18,548 nucleotides of DNA from contig JAYZDB010000053.1 in assembly GCA_036338025.1 (NCBI GenBank), positions 1-18,548 of the forward strand. Reading direction: 5' to 3'. Position 1 is the first letter of the stretch. Every line of letters begins with the position of its first letter. Both the position numbers and the translations under genes were made by a program. The notes under the pieces were generated by a model, which did not search any database, was not told the origin of the DNA, and saw only the letters and a program-made list of their open reading frames with translations. This DNA comes from JAYZDB01 sp036338025 (GTDB taxonomy: Bacteria > Planctomycetota > UBA1135 > UBA2386). Shown one piece after another: positions 7,886 to 15,338 of the stretch.

Positions 7886-9175
7886 ATGAAGACTCTTCTC
7901 GTCGGCGTCGCAAGTCTCGTTCTCGCTGCTAACACCGTGGCCCAATCGACTGCTTTCGGCGGCCAACTGGTTGGCTACACCGGACCGGGTGGCCCGGTCA
8001 TCAGCATCATCGGCTATCTCTACTCCCAGGACATTGGCACCTGCCCGACTCCTGTGCGCCGCGGCACATCGATGCGGATGACGAAGAACGGCGGCGCTGC
8101 CTACGACGCTGCGCGACAAGCAGTCTGGCTGAGCAACGGCAAGACCATCGTGCTCAAGAACATCGGTAGCGGCCAGGAAGCCTGCACATTCGCTCCAACG
8201 ATGAACGGAGCAACCGGTACTGCTGTCACTGGTCTGGCCCATTCCAACCGGAATCGGGAGTTGATTCAGCTCGAAGTGTTCCCGACGAGCAACGGCAGGA
8301 GCTTGATGCTGCGTTTCTACGACACTTCGGCATGCCCGCCGGTGCTGCTCAGGAAATCCTGCACGATCGCGCTGGCCACAGGCGCCACCGCCGGCGGTGT
8401 TGCCTACGACGAGGTCCGCGACCTGATCTTGTTCAGTACTTCGATCACCAGTGCCGCCGGCACCACGAACACGATACACCACATTACCTCGCCGCTCTTG
8501 TGCCTGGTGCCAACGACACAGTTCACCTTGCCGTCCTTCAGACCGTGCGGCGGCACGACCACTCGAGGACTATCGGGCCTTGCATACGACTCGTGCTCGC
8601 AGATCTTGTACACCACGGAGGGCACCGTAACCCTGTTGATGGACCTGTCGAATCTCAGCAGCCCGGTCAACCTCAACGCCAGCAAGCCGTGCTGTAAGTT
8701 CGCCGTCCCTCGGCAAACCTGGGCGGGCCTCGCCTACGTGCCCAAATCAAGCAACTCCTCGGTAGGAGTGAGTTGCCTGCCGGCAAGCTGCGGCACCTGT
8801 GCCAGCATGAAGTTCGAAGTCGTCGGCGACCTCGTGCTCGGCAACCAGAACATGTCTCTGCAGATTTCCGATGGGCCTCCTGGTGGAACCGCCTCGCTCT
8901 ACATCTCCCTCGGTCAATGTCGATGGCCAGGTCTACAACTCCCAGGGCTGTGTGGTGCAATCCACCCAGCGATCGCCGCCGGCCAACCGATCCTGCTTGG
9001 CAGCTTCTCCCTTGCGACCGGCGGTGCGTGCGCTGGTGGCACGGTCTTGCCGGCGCCGGTGCCCAACGACCTCAGCCTCTGCAACGTCAGCCTGTGCGCG
9101 CAGTTCTTCATCGCCTGCCCGTCGAGTCAGGGTGCTGGACTCACCAACGCCGTGGAGTTCAAGGTCGGCGGATAG
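7886..9175 (+). CDS. Secreted cysteine-rich propeller-like protein with shared C-terminal module
   Basis: 429 residues. The signal peptide is MKTLLVGVASLVLAANTVAQ (cleavage ~20/21). The region up to ~residue 300 has repeated strand motifs GGAAYD, TGLAHS, GGVAYD, SGLAYD and WAGLAYV, each followed by a short hydrophobic strand, suggesting a beta-propeller. Residues ~305-429 fit the C-terminal module shared with the 1647, 5793 and 9750 products (GPPGGTASLYISLG, then PVPNDLSLCNVSLCAQFF and a final NAVEFKVGG). About 18 cysteines occur, many in pairs (CC, CGTC, SLCNVSLC), which implies disulfides in an oxidising extracytoplasmic compartment. No catalytic residues were identified; function unknown. 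The start is unambiguous from the signal peptide, although no strong Shine-Dalgarno is present. Confidence 0.75.
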   Translation: MKTLLVGVASLVLAANTVAQSTAFGGQLVGYTGPGGPVISIIGYLYSQDIGTCPTPVRRGTSMRMTKNGGAAYDAARQAVWLSNGKTIVLKNIGSGQEACTFAPTMNGATGTAVTGLAHSNRNRELIQLEVFPTSNGRSLMLRFYDTSACPPVLLRKSCTIALATGATAGGVAYDEVRDLILFSTSITSAAGTTNTIHHITSPLLCLVPTTQFTLPSFRPCGGTTTRGLSGLAYDSCSQILYTTEGTVTLLMDLSNLSSPVNLNASKPCCKFAVPRQTWAGLAYVPKSSNSSVGVSCLPASCGTCASMKFEVVGDLVLGNQNMSLQISDGPPGGTASLYISLGQCRWPGLQLPGLCGAIHPAIAAGQPILLGSFSLATGGACAGGTVLPAPVPNDLSLCNVSLCAQFFIACPSSQGAGLTNAVEFKVGG

Positions 9176-9749
9176 CGGGCGTGGTCGGTGCACTCGCGGT
9201 CGGAGCTACGTCCAGAGGCCAGGCAGCCAGGATTGCCCCCGGACAGTCGGACCAGCCATCGAAATCGAGACGACGCTTGATGGTCACGGTCGAAATCCGC
9301 GACGAGCGTGACCCATAATTTCAGGTTCCAATACGCTTGAGCGCCATCAAGGCACCGGGCTTACACCATGCCCTCCGGCGCTGTACCCGATCCGAGGGTC
9401 GATAACAACTCATCCTCAACGGCGCAACGCAATCGAGGGCGTCTTCGCACACGAGATCGTCCGAGGCTCCAATGGCATCGGCGAATACGGCACTTTGGCC
9501 GGGGCAACTTTCCCCAGCACCCACGATGGCCGAGGCTTGCGCCGACTGCTGATTTATCCAACAATTGGGGCTGTTGCAGCCCCGGTGTATGTCGGAAACC
9601 TCGTCCCAGAGCCGGTTGCTATTCGAACCTGCCTCTGCAACTGGATCCCGGAACGCCGTCCTGCCCTGAGTGTCGGGGTATGCTTGAATCGCAAGCGAAC
9701 CGACACGGATTCGTTTCCTTCCTCCAACCTCATCTCAAGAGCAATTCCC
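9176..9749. other. 574-bp intergenic region without a convincing gene
   Basis: Short ORFs exist on both strands but none shows a recognisable motif or ribosome site. The frame of the downstream gene is open back to about 9312, probably by chance in GC-rich DNA, because the signal peptide begins at 9750. The only distinct structure seen is the hairpin at 9567-9583. The region may hold the promoter and a long 5' leader of the PKD-domain gene. Confidence 0.5.
9567..9583. repeat. Perfect hairpin in the leader of the PKD-domain gene
   Basis: GGGGCTG (9567-9573) pairs perfectly with CAGCCCC (9577-9583) around a TTG loop. No T-tract follows on either strand, so it is not a classical terminator. It may be a leader-RNA structure. 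Confidence 0.4.
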
Positions 9750-11867
9750 ATGTCAAGGATCCCAACTGTCTTGGGCGCGCTGTGTGCCCTCACTCTCGTC
9801 CCGGCGACCTACGCGCAGAAAGCACACGTCATTCCCAACGGTCTCGCGGCCGTCGAGGGCTATGGCTCGAGTTCCTACCATTGGAACCGTACCACCGGCG
9901 AAATTCGCGTGATGTATGTCTATGACAGCACGCACTTCACCGATGCCGGAATCAACTACCCAATCCTCATCAACAACCTCAAGGGCCGTGCGAACGGCAG
10001 TGCGACCGCCACCTGGACAGGCGGAACCTATGCCATGAAGATCGATATGGGCACCTCCGTCAACGACTGGATGACCGCATCCGTGACCTTCGACGCCAAC
10101 TACGGTGCCGATCGCACGCGGGTCCTGGACGGCAACGCCGTTCTCAAGCCCTCCCCGATCACTGGTGGCGGAATCCCGCAGCCTGAGTTCTATGTCGATG
10201 TCGCGCTGACGACTCCCTTCCTCTACGACCCAGGTTCGGGCAACGACCTCATCATCGACTTCTATATCCCGACGGGCGCATGGACTGGTGGAACTTCGTA
10301 TTCGGTCGACCTCCAATACACCGCCACCGCGACGCCTCCAGCAAACGGCTGCCGGTTCTGGAACCTGACGGCATCGAGCCCGACCGCAGCCAACGCGTCT
10401 CCGCAGCTGCACTCGTCTCACGTCGTTGAGATCGGTCACACTCCTGCTGCAGGTCTGTATCCTTCCTTCGACGCTGCCCCGACGCTCGGCCCTGCGGGCA
10501 TGAAAGTCGACTTCAAGGACACCAGCTACAGCTCCCGGAGCGGTGGCGTTCTCGTCCGGACTTGGAACTTCGGTGACAGCAGCCCTAACGGATCTGGCGC
10601 AACCACTTCCCACGTCTACAAGTGCGGTGTCTGGGATCCCATTCTAACCGTGATCGACTCGGCAGAATCCAAGTCCACAAAACCGGGTTACAAGATCATC
10701 AATGCCGGCCAGGTAACTGCCGCGGGCAGCCCGAGCGCGACAACCGGGTTTGCGCCGCTGTCGGTGACATTCACTGACGAGACCACTGGTGGTCCGAGTG
10801 CCTGGTCCTGGGACTTCGGCGACGGTGGCACCTCGAATCTGCAGAACCCAACGCACATCTACACGAAGAACGGCACCTACTCTGTGACGCTCCACGTGAA
10901 GACGCCCTGCAGCAAGGATTCGGTCACTTACACGGACTTGATCGAAGTCGGTGTTGGCAAGCTCGAGACAGGCTTCTTGGGCGGCAACGGCCTCTCCTCT
11001 CCTGGCTCTGGTAACTTGTTCGATGTCGACATCCTGAACCCGAAGGGTCTGAAGATCACGTCGTTCGACATGAGCTTCTGGCTCGCCGGTGCCAGGAACA
11101 TTGAAGTCTGGGTGACCCCGGGCAGCTACATCGGTAACGACAACCTGCCCAACAAGTGGGTGCAGGTAGCTGCTGGCGCCGCTACCGCTGCTACTGGTGG
11201 CTATGGCTCCAGGACACACGTCAACACCGACGACTTCTACCTGCCGACAGGCAAGTACGGCATGTATATCATCAGTGATGGTGGTGTGGCCTATACGAAC
11301 GGCAACGGTACGAACCAGAACTTCGGCAACGCAGATCTGGCATTGGCCCTGGGCGTCGGCAAGAACCTCAAGTTCAGCGGTTCCGTGTTCAACCCGCGTA
11401 TCTGGAACGGTGCTATCTACTACCAGCAGGATGATATGGCTGGCAACGGCCCGTTCGGCTATGGCTGCCTTGGTAGCAGCCTGGCAGCTCCGACGATGTC
11501 ACTCTCCGGTGAACCGAAGCTCGGCACATCGGGCACCATCGACATCGCAGGCATGACCACGACATCCGGCCCCGCCTGGCTGTTTGTTGGCATTGCCAAC
11601 GTCGGTGGTATCGACCTGACCGGAATGGGTATGGTCAATGCCGACCCCGTCAACGGTCCGACAGCCTGTGGGTTGTTCACGTCTCCGATCGTCCTCACGA
11701 TCGGGTACCCGAACGCCGGTGGTAGCTTCTCGCTGCCGGTCACCATCCCCAACACTCCATCGTTGGTGGGTGCCAGTGTCGCGCTGCAGTCTGCAAACGT
11801 GGACGTTGGTGCGAACGCTCTCGGCGTTGCCGCGACCGCTGGCCACGCAGTCCGGCTTGGCAACTAG
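9750..11867 (+). CDS. Large secreted protein with two PKD domains and shared C-terminal module
   Basis: 705 codons in frame from ATG 9750, chosen because the signal peptide MSRIPTVLGALCALTLVPATYAQ starts there; AAGAG ~10 bases upstream is a weak ribosome site. Domain order: an N-terminal beta module (~24-230) with QPEFYVDVALTTPFLYDPG related to the same region of the 5793-6872 product; PKD 1 (~236-321, WNFGDS at 272); PKD 2 (~324-403, WDFGDGG at 354); a beta-rich segment (~404-580); and the shared C-terminal module (~585 to the end, with LPVTIPNTPSLVGASVALQS and VGANALGVAATAGHAVRLGN). PKD domains are extracellular spacer or binding folds, so this is likely a surface or secreted structural/adhesive protein. 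Codons in the second half favour GGT, GCT and TCT more than neighbouring genes, and a strong terminator follows; together these hint at high expression. Confidence 0.85.
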   Translation: MSRIPTVLGALCALTLVPATYAQKAHVIPNGLAAVEGYGSSSYHWNRTTGEIRVMYVYDSTHFTDAGINYPILINNLKGRANGSATATWTGGTYAMKIDMGTSVNDWMTASVTFDANYGADRTRVLDGNAVLKPSPITGGGIPQPEFYVDVALTTPFLYDPGSGNDLIIDFYIPTGAWTGGTSYSVDLQYTATATPPANGCRFWNLTASSPTAANASPQLHSSHVVEIGHTPAAGLYPSFDAAPTLGPAGMKVDFKDTSYSSRSGGVLVRTWNFGDSSPNGSGATTSHVYKCGVWDPILTVIDSAESKSTKPGYKIINAGQVTAAGSPSATTGFAPLSVTFTDETTGGPSAWSWDFGDGGTSNLQNPTHIYTKNGTYSVTLHVKTPCSKDSVTYTDLIEVGVGKLETGFLGGNGLSSPGSGNLFDVDILNPKGLKITSFDMSFWLAGARNIEVWVTPGSYIGNDNLPNKWVQVAAGAATAATGGYGSRTHVNTDDFYLPTGKYGMYIISDGGVAYTNGNGTNQNFGNADLALALGVGKNLKFSGSVFNPRIWNGAIYYQQDDMAGNGPFGYGCLGSSLAAPTMSLSGEPKLGTSGTIDIAGMTTTSGPAWLFVGIANVGGIDLTGMGMVNADPVNGPTACGLFTSPIVLTIGYPNAGGSFSLPVTIPNTPSLVGASVALQSANVDVGANALGVAATAGHAVRLGN

Positions 11868-11879
11868 TTTCTAGTAGCG

Positions 11880-11898
11880 CCGTCCCGACCCGGGACGG
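11880..11898 (+). repeat. First of two hairpins after the PKD-domain gene
   Basis: CCGTCCCG (11880-11887) and CGGGACGG (11891-11898) are perfect 8-base complements around ACC, 12 bases past the stop codon. The hairpin sits just before the true terminator and could protect the 3' end or aid termination. Confidence 0.55.
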
Positions 11899-11906
11899 GT
11901 GAGAGG

Positions 11907-11937
11907 AGGCCGGCTCCGCAAGGAGCTGGCCTTCTTT
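11907..11937 (+). terminator. Rho-independent terminator with GCAA tetraloop
   Basis: The stem AGGCCGGCTCC (11907-11917) pairs with GGAGCTGGCCT (11922-11932), with a single G-U wobble, around a GCAA (GNRA) loop, followed by a T-rich tail TTCTTT. It is oriented to end the 9750-11867 transcript. On the other strand no T-run follows, so it should not serve the converging TPR gene. Confidence 0.85.
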
Positions 11938-11994
11938 CTGTACCACACTCTTGCTGGTGGGATTTGCCGCGACGGAGTCACCACCGATTCCACA

Positions 11995-12903
11995 TCATTT
12001 CCTGGCAGCGAGATCGGCCTCGGCAGCCATCACACCGTTGGAATGCCAGGACTCACTGCCGGCGACTCTCCGCAACAATCTCACTGCACCAGCTTCGTCA
12101 CCGTTGCTCAGCCGCCAACTCGCCATCGCATACCCCATGGTTCCCAGCACGAACCCGCGGGCGGACTGTTCGTTAAAAACATCCGACTCCTTGCGCAGTC
12201 CCTTGTAGACCAGGATGTTTCGGTAGTAGTTCCCCGAGAACCCAGAGGATTCATCGATCGGTTCCAGGATCCTGCGGGCTTGGTCGAACCTGCCCAGGCG
12301 GCGCAAGATGTTGTGGACCCAGTTGGTGGAAGCGAGCAAGGACGTCTTGTCGGCGCAATAGATATAGCTGTGCTCAAAAGACGCCAGTGCCTGGTCCAGG
12401 TTGCCCTGGAGGTAATAGGCGAGCCCGAGGTAGTACCCGATGGCCCAGTGCAGGTTGTCCTTGTATCCGAGGTGCTCCACCTTCCTGAACTCATGCAAGG
12501 CGGCGGCTTTTTTCAGGTCCGCGACCGCAGCAGCGTGCTTTCGTATGTTGATGTAGCGGTGGCCGCGCCGACGGAGAAGCGCGACATTCGTCGGTTCCCG
12601 GACCAGCCATCGCGAATACAGGTCGATGGCCTCGTTGAATCGACGAGCGTCCTCAAGGGCCAGACCCTTGCGCAGCAGGACCTCAGGGTTGTCGGGGTCG
12701 GCATCGAGTTCGCGATCGATAGCGGACAGGACTTGCGGGTCCCCCGAATCTGAGAACAGCGGCTTCCCCAGCAGCGATGTCGCCTCTGGGCGGCGAGAGT
12801 CCCGTCTGTTTCCGACTTCAGCGTGGTCCGCGGGAGCGCACTGCCCGAGCAGGACCCATGCGCCGAGAAGGCTGACTGGCAAGAGGACATTTCGGCTGTT
12901 CAT
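11995..12903 (-). CDS. TPR-repeat lipoprotein
   Basis: 302 residues from ATG 12903, selected because GGAG lies 9 bases upstream; two other in-frame ATGs slightly upstream lack this. The N-terminus MNSRNVLLPVSLLGAWVLLGQC suggests a lipoprotein signal with Cys22; Gln at -1 is unusual, so plain signal peptide or membrane anchor is an alternative. Helical repeats of TPR type follow: PDNPEVLLRKGLALEDARRF, EPTNVALLRRRGHRYINIRK, WAIGYYLGLAYYLQGNLDQA and TNWVHNILRRLGRFDQARRI. TPRs mediate protein contacts; no enzymatic domain is present. It diverges from the PuuD-like gene across ~230 bp. Confidence 0.75.
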   Translation of the reverse strand: MNSRNVLLPVSLLGAWVLLGQCAPADHAEVGNRRDSRRPEATSLLGKPLFSDSGDPQVLSAIDRELDADPDNPEVLLRKGLALEDARRFNEAIDLYSRWLVREPTNVALLRRRGHRYINIRKHAAAVADLKKAAALHEFRKVEHLGYKDNLHWAIGYYLGLAYYLQGNLDQALASFEHSYIYCADKTSLLASTNWVHNILRRLGRFDQARRILEPIDESSGFSGNYYRNILVYKGLRKESDVFNEQSARGFVLGTMGYAMASWRLSNGDEAGAVRLLRRVAGSESWHSNGVMAAEADLAARK

Positions 12904-12989
12904 GATGGGCATCTCCACTGGGCTGGGAACCGACAGACTAAGCCGGGTCGCGGGGAACCTGCATCGGGAATCCGGGCCTTGGCGAACCT

Positions 12990-12995
12990 AGGAGG
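12990..12995 (+). promoter_or_regulatory. Perfect Shine-Dalgarno AGGAGG ahead of a 14-codon ORF
   Basis: AGGAGG followed by CGAAAC and ATG (13002): consensus sequence with optimal 6-base spacing, unlike nearly every real gene in the window. It lies in the leader of the PuuD-like gene. Confidence 0.5.
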
Positions 12996-13001
12996 CGAAA
13001 C

Positions 13002-13046
13002 ATGCACTGTTGGAAAGCCCTCGAAAACACCAATCCGCGGTCCTAG
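13002..13046 (+). CDS. Possible 14-residue leader peptide upstream of the PuuD-like gene
   Basis: The ORF reads MHCWKALENTNPRS then TAG, behind the perfect Shine-Dalgarno at 12990-12995. It ends 89 bases before the PuuD-like ATG at 13136. The peptide has no recognisable motif or run of one amino acid typical of attenuation leaders. It may be a translated upstream ORF that controls the next gene, a tiny protein, or chance. Confidence 0.3.
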   Translation: MHCWKALENTNPRS

Positions 13047-13135
13047 AATCCGGTTTCGCGGTTGGGTGGCATCTTGGTCTGAGCACCAGGAACCTGTCGC
13101 GAGATTTCCTGGAGAACCAACCCCCGACAATCTCA

Positions 13136-13843
13136 ATGGACAACCTACTGATTGAATTCCTGTTGCGCTGGGTGCACTTCCTCGCCGGCATCACTTGGAT
13201 CGGGATGCTCTACTACTTCAACTTCGTGCAGACCCCGTTCTTCAAGAGTTGTGACGGCGATGTCCGCAGCAGCATGATTCGAGGGTTGGTCCCGAATGCA
13301 CTCTGGTGGTTCCGCTGGGGTGCGATGTTCACCTTTCTCAGCGGCCTCGCGATCGTCACGATGAAGGCCCACGTGTTCAAGATCCCCTGGGACAACACCT
13401 ACATGACGATCATCTTGACTGGCGGGCTGATGGGCACGCTGATGTGGTTCAACGTGTGGTTCATCATCTGGCCAGCACAGAAAGTCGTGATCGCATCCGC
13501 TGAACAGGTCGCATCTGGCGGCCAGGCCATTGCCGATGCTGCCTCCCGCGGCGCACGCGCGGGCATGGCATCACGAACCAACACCCTGTTTTCCATCCCG
13601 ATGCTCTTTTGCATGGGCGCCGCCAATCACTACCCCTTGGTCGCCGCGGGCGCCGGTGAGAATCCCAACCTGATGATGTACTGGATCCTCACCTTCGTCG
13701 TTGTCGGCGTCGCCGAAATTACCGGCGCGTTCAGTGGTGCTGGCAAACCGTTCCAAAAACACCTCGCCTCAGTCAAGGGCGTCATCACCGCAGGGTTTGT
13801 CCTGACTGGTGTCATGGTCGCTGTGATGAAGTTTGTGATCTAA
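13136..13843 (+). CDS. PuuD/urate-hydroxylase-family membrane domain protein (free-standing)
   Basis: 235 residues from ATG 13136. An in-frame TTG at 13010 would add a polar 42-residue tail and is less likely, since the family starts directly with its first helix. The sequence opens LLIEFLLRWVHFLAGITWIGMLYYFNF and contains SRTNTLFSIPMLFCMGAANHYP at residues 146-167, both typical of the N-terminal membrane domain of PuuD (DUF989/Urate_ox_N). About six hydrophobic helices are visible (near 5-30, 60-76, 88-112, 150-170, 180-200, 215-233). His14 and His165 are candidate metal or heme ligands. Full-length PuuD has a C-terminal cytochrome c domain (CxxCH) for electron transfer; none occurs here or in adjacent genes, so urate hydroxylation is unproven. 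It converges with the radical SAM gene 25 bp away. Confidence 0.75.
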   Translation: MDNLLIEFLLRWVHFLAGITWIGMLYYFNFVQTPFFKSCDGDVRSSMIRGLVPNALWWFRWGAMFTFLSGLAIVTMKAHVFKIPWDNTYMTIILTGGLMGTLMWFNVWFIIWPAQKVVIASAEQVASGGQAIADAASRGARAGMASRTNTLFSIPMLFCMGAANHYPLVAAGAGENPNLMMYWILTFVVVGVAEITGAFSGAGKPFQKHLASVKGVITAGFVLTGVMVAVMKFVI

Positions 13844-13868
13844 CACGCACGACAACAGCCGTACTGGG

Positions 13869-15035
13869 TCAGAACTTCAGGAATCCCTCTGCCTCGACCT
13901 GGTCGGGACTCGGGTAGATCAGGTAGCAGTTCTTGCACATCCCGTGCGGCGACTCGGTGTAGACATGCCGACGATAAGTCTGGTAGGTCTCGCTGTTCCA
14001 GACCGCCTGGAAGCCGTCGTCCAGCATGTTGCCAAAGGACGGCACGCCGGCCAGGCAACACGGGATCACCTCGCCGTTGACGCCGATGTAGACCCGTTTC
14101 CACAAGAACATGCACTTCACGGTCGGCATGCCTGGGCCATCGACCTGACGCGGCGTCGGCATCGGCTCAGACCCCACCCCAAGGCCTACACCACCATTGT
14201 CGGCGGCATTGAACAGCGGCGGCATGGTAACATTGACCTTGAGTTCGTCCGCGAGCCGACGGGTCTCCGTCAGGCACTCATTAGAGAGGTCCTGGTGAAA
14301 CTGCAGCGACTCATCCTTGAGGGTGTCATCGAACACCACCAGGTGGTTGAAAGTAACTTGTTGCGCACCAAATGCGTGAGCCAGACGCACAAACTGCGGC
14401 GCCTCTCGGATCGTCCGGTGCATGAGGATGAAATTGAAACCCAGGGTCGGTCGCTCCGCTTCCGGTAAATCGAGTCGACTCGCACAGAACGCTTCGATGT
14501 TCGCCACCACCCGATCGAAGTCCGCTCCGATGCGGACCTGGTTGTAGGTCTCGGCAGTGGCTCCATCGAGAGAGAAGATGACGTGACCGAGGACACGCAG
14601 CAGCTTGTCGCGGGTCTTCTGGTCCTTCATCAAGGTCGCGTTGGTGATGATGTCGAGCTTCGTGTTTGCACGAGCCAGGTCATCGAGTTTGCTGTCGAGT
14701 TGCGGTGTCATCAGTGGCTCGCCGAACGCCGAAAACTGCACCATCTTGGCAAAGGGGTAGAGCTCTGCCACCGCTCGTTGGTAGACCTCGTCCTTCATGA
14801 ACCACTTGGGAATGTCCGGATCCAAGGCCTGATTGCACATGAAGCACTTCAGATTACAGACTGTGGTACCGGTCAGGTTGACCCAGGTCGGCATCGCCCG
14901 CATGACCTCGGCACAGTTGTCCATGTCCTCCTGGGCTAGCCGCTCGTTGGCGTCCTTGAACTCGGGACTCCCGAACGGAAGGTCGGCAAGCTCTTCCGGG
15001 AGCGAGTCCAAGAGCTTCTTGTCGGGATCGGTCAT
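13869..15035 (-). CDS. Radical SAM/SPASM domain enzyme
   Basis: 388 residues. The radical SAM cluster motif is C60-NLK-C64-FM-C67, followed by FSAFGEPLMT (GGEP-like, ~102-110), an IITNATL strand (~129-135) and FSLDGATAETYNQVR (154-168), all classic for the family. A C-terminal SPASM-type region holds Cys308, Cys326-Cys327 (GEVIPCC), then FGNMLDDGFQAVWNSE and Cys367/Cys370 (CKNC), enough to bind an auxiliary Fe-S cluster. It is cytoplasmic; it reductively cleaves S-adenosylmethionine to start radical chemistry. SPASM enzymes modify peptides, proteins or cofactors, but no precursor peptide gene is recognisable beside it, so the substrate is unknown. The ATG at 15035 has no strong Shine-Dalgarno. 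The first ~45 residues are an acidic helical extension before the core. Confidence 0.88.
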   Translation of the reverse strand: MTDPDKKLLDSLPEELADLPFGSPEFKDANERLAQEDMDNCAEVMRAMPTWVNLTGTTVCNLKCFMCNQALDPDIPKWFMKDEVYQRAVAELYPFAKMVQFSAFGEPLMTPQLDSKLDDLARANTKLDIITNATLMKDQKTRDKLLRVLGHVIFSLDGATAETYNQVRIGADFDRVVANIEAFCASRLDLPEAERPTLGFNFILMHRTIREAPQFVRLAHAFGAQQVTFNHLVVFDDTLKDESLQFHQDLSNECLTETRRLADELKVNVTMPPLFNAADNGGVGLGVGSEPMPTPRQVDGPGMPTVKCMFLWKRVYIGVNGEVIPCCLAGVPSFGNMLDDGFQAVWNSETYQTYRRHVYTESPHGMCKNCYLIYPSPDQVEAEGFLKF

Positions 15036-15110
15036 GAGTGGTTCGGTGGGATGGCTCGCACGAGCTGTAGAGCCTCTGCTATCGCAAGTCTAGCCGTTGC
15101 ATCGACAGTT

Positions 15111-15128
15111 TGTCGGGGGTACCCGACA
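15111..15128. repeat. Inverted repeat in the divergent region before the DCC-MBOAT operon
   Basis: TGTCGGG (15111-15117) and CCCGACA (15122-15128) are perfect 7-base complements around GGTA, inside the ~303 bp gap 15036-15338 between the radical SAM gene and the DCC-MBOAT operon. The gap shows no convincing gene. The dyad is a candidate operator for either divergent promoter. Confidence 0.35.
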
Positions 15129-15338
15129 CTGACACGAGGAATCCGATGCCAAGGTGCCTTTGGCGGGGAAAGGGTCCGTCACCCACCGCAGGGTGGAGAG
15201 GCGCGGAGTCCACAAGACAGCTACCCCGCACTTCGCCCCCCACAGGCACCCATCTGAAATTATGTGAGAGAACTCGGGTTATCTGTAGTGCATACCCCGC
15301 AAGCTAGGTGAAGACCTTCGCTGACTTTGTTCACGAGC

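Noticed and set aside
7676..8482. 268-residue minus-strand ORF opposite the 7886 gene
   Set aside because: No motif or ribosome site; the plus strand has a signal peptide and ordered repeats.
9610..9640. TTCGAACC resembling a tRNA T-loop
   Set aside because: No matching T-stem, anticodon arm or acceptor stem could be formed around it on either strand.
9312..9749. In-frame open extension upstream of the PKD-domain gene start
   Set aside because: It contains only a TTG start, has no ribosome site, and would bury the obvious signal peptide beginning at 9750. Long open frames occur by chance in GC-rich DNA.
9753..10613. 286-residue minus-strand ORF opposite the PKD-domain gene
   Set aside because: Arg/Val-rich low-information sequence opposite a gene with signal peptide and PKD motifs.
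11899..12753. 284-residue plus-strand ORF antisense to the TPR gene
   Set aside because: No recognisable motif; the minus strand has clear TPR repeats and a ribosome site. Treated as a shadow.
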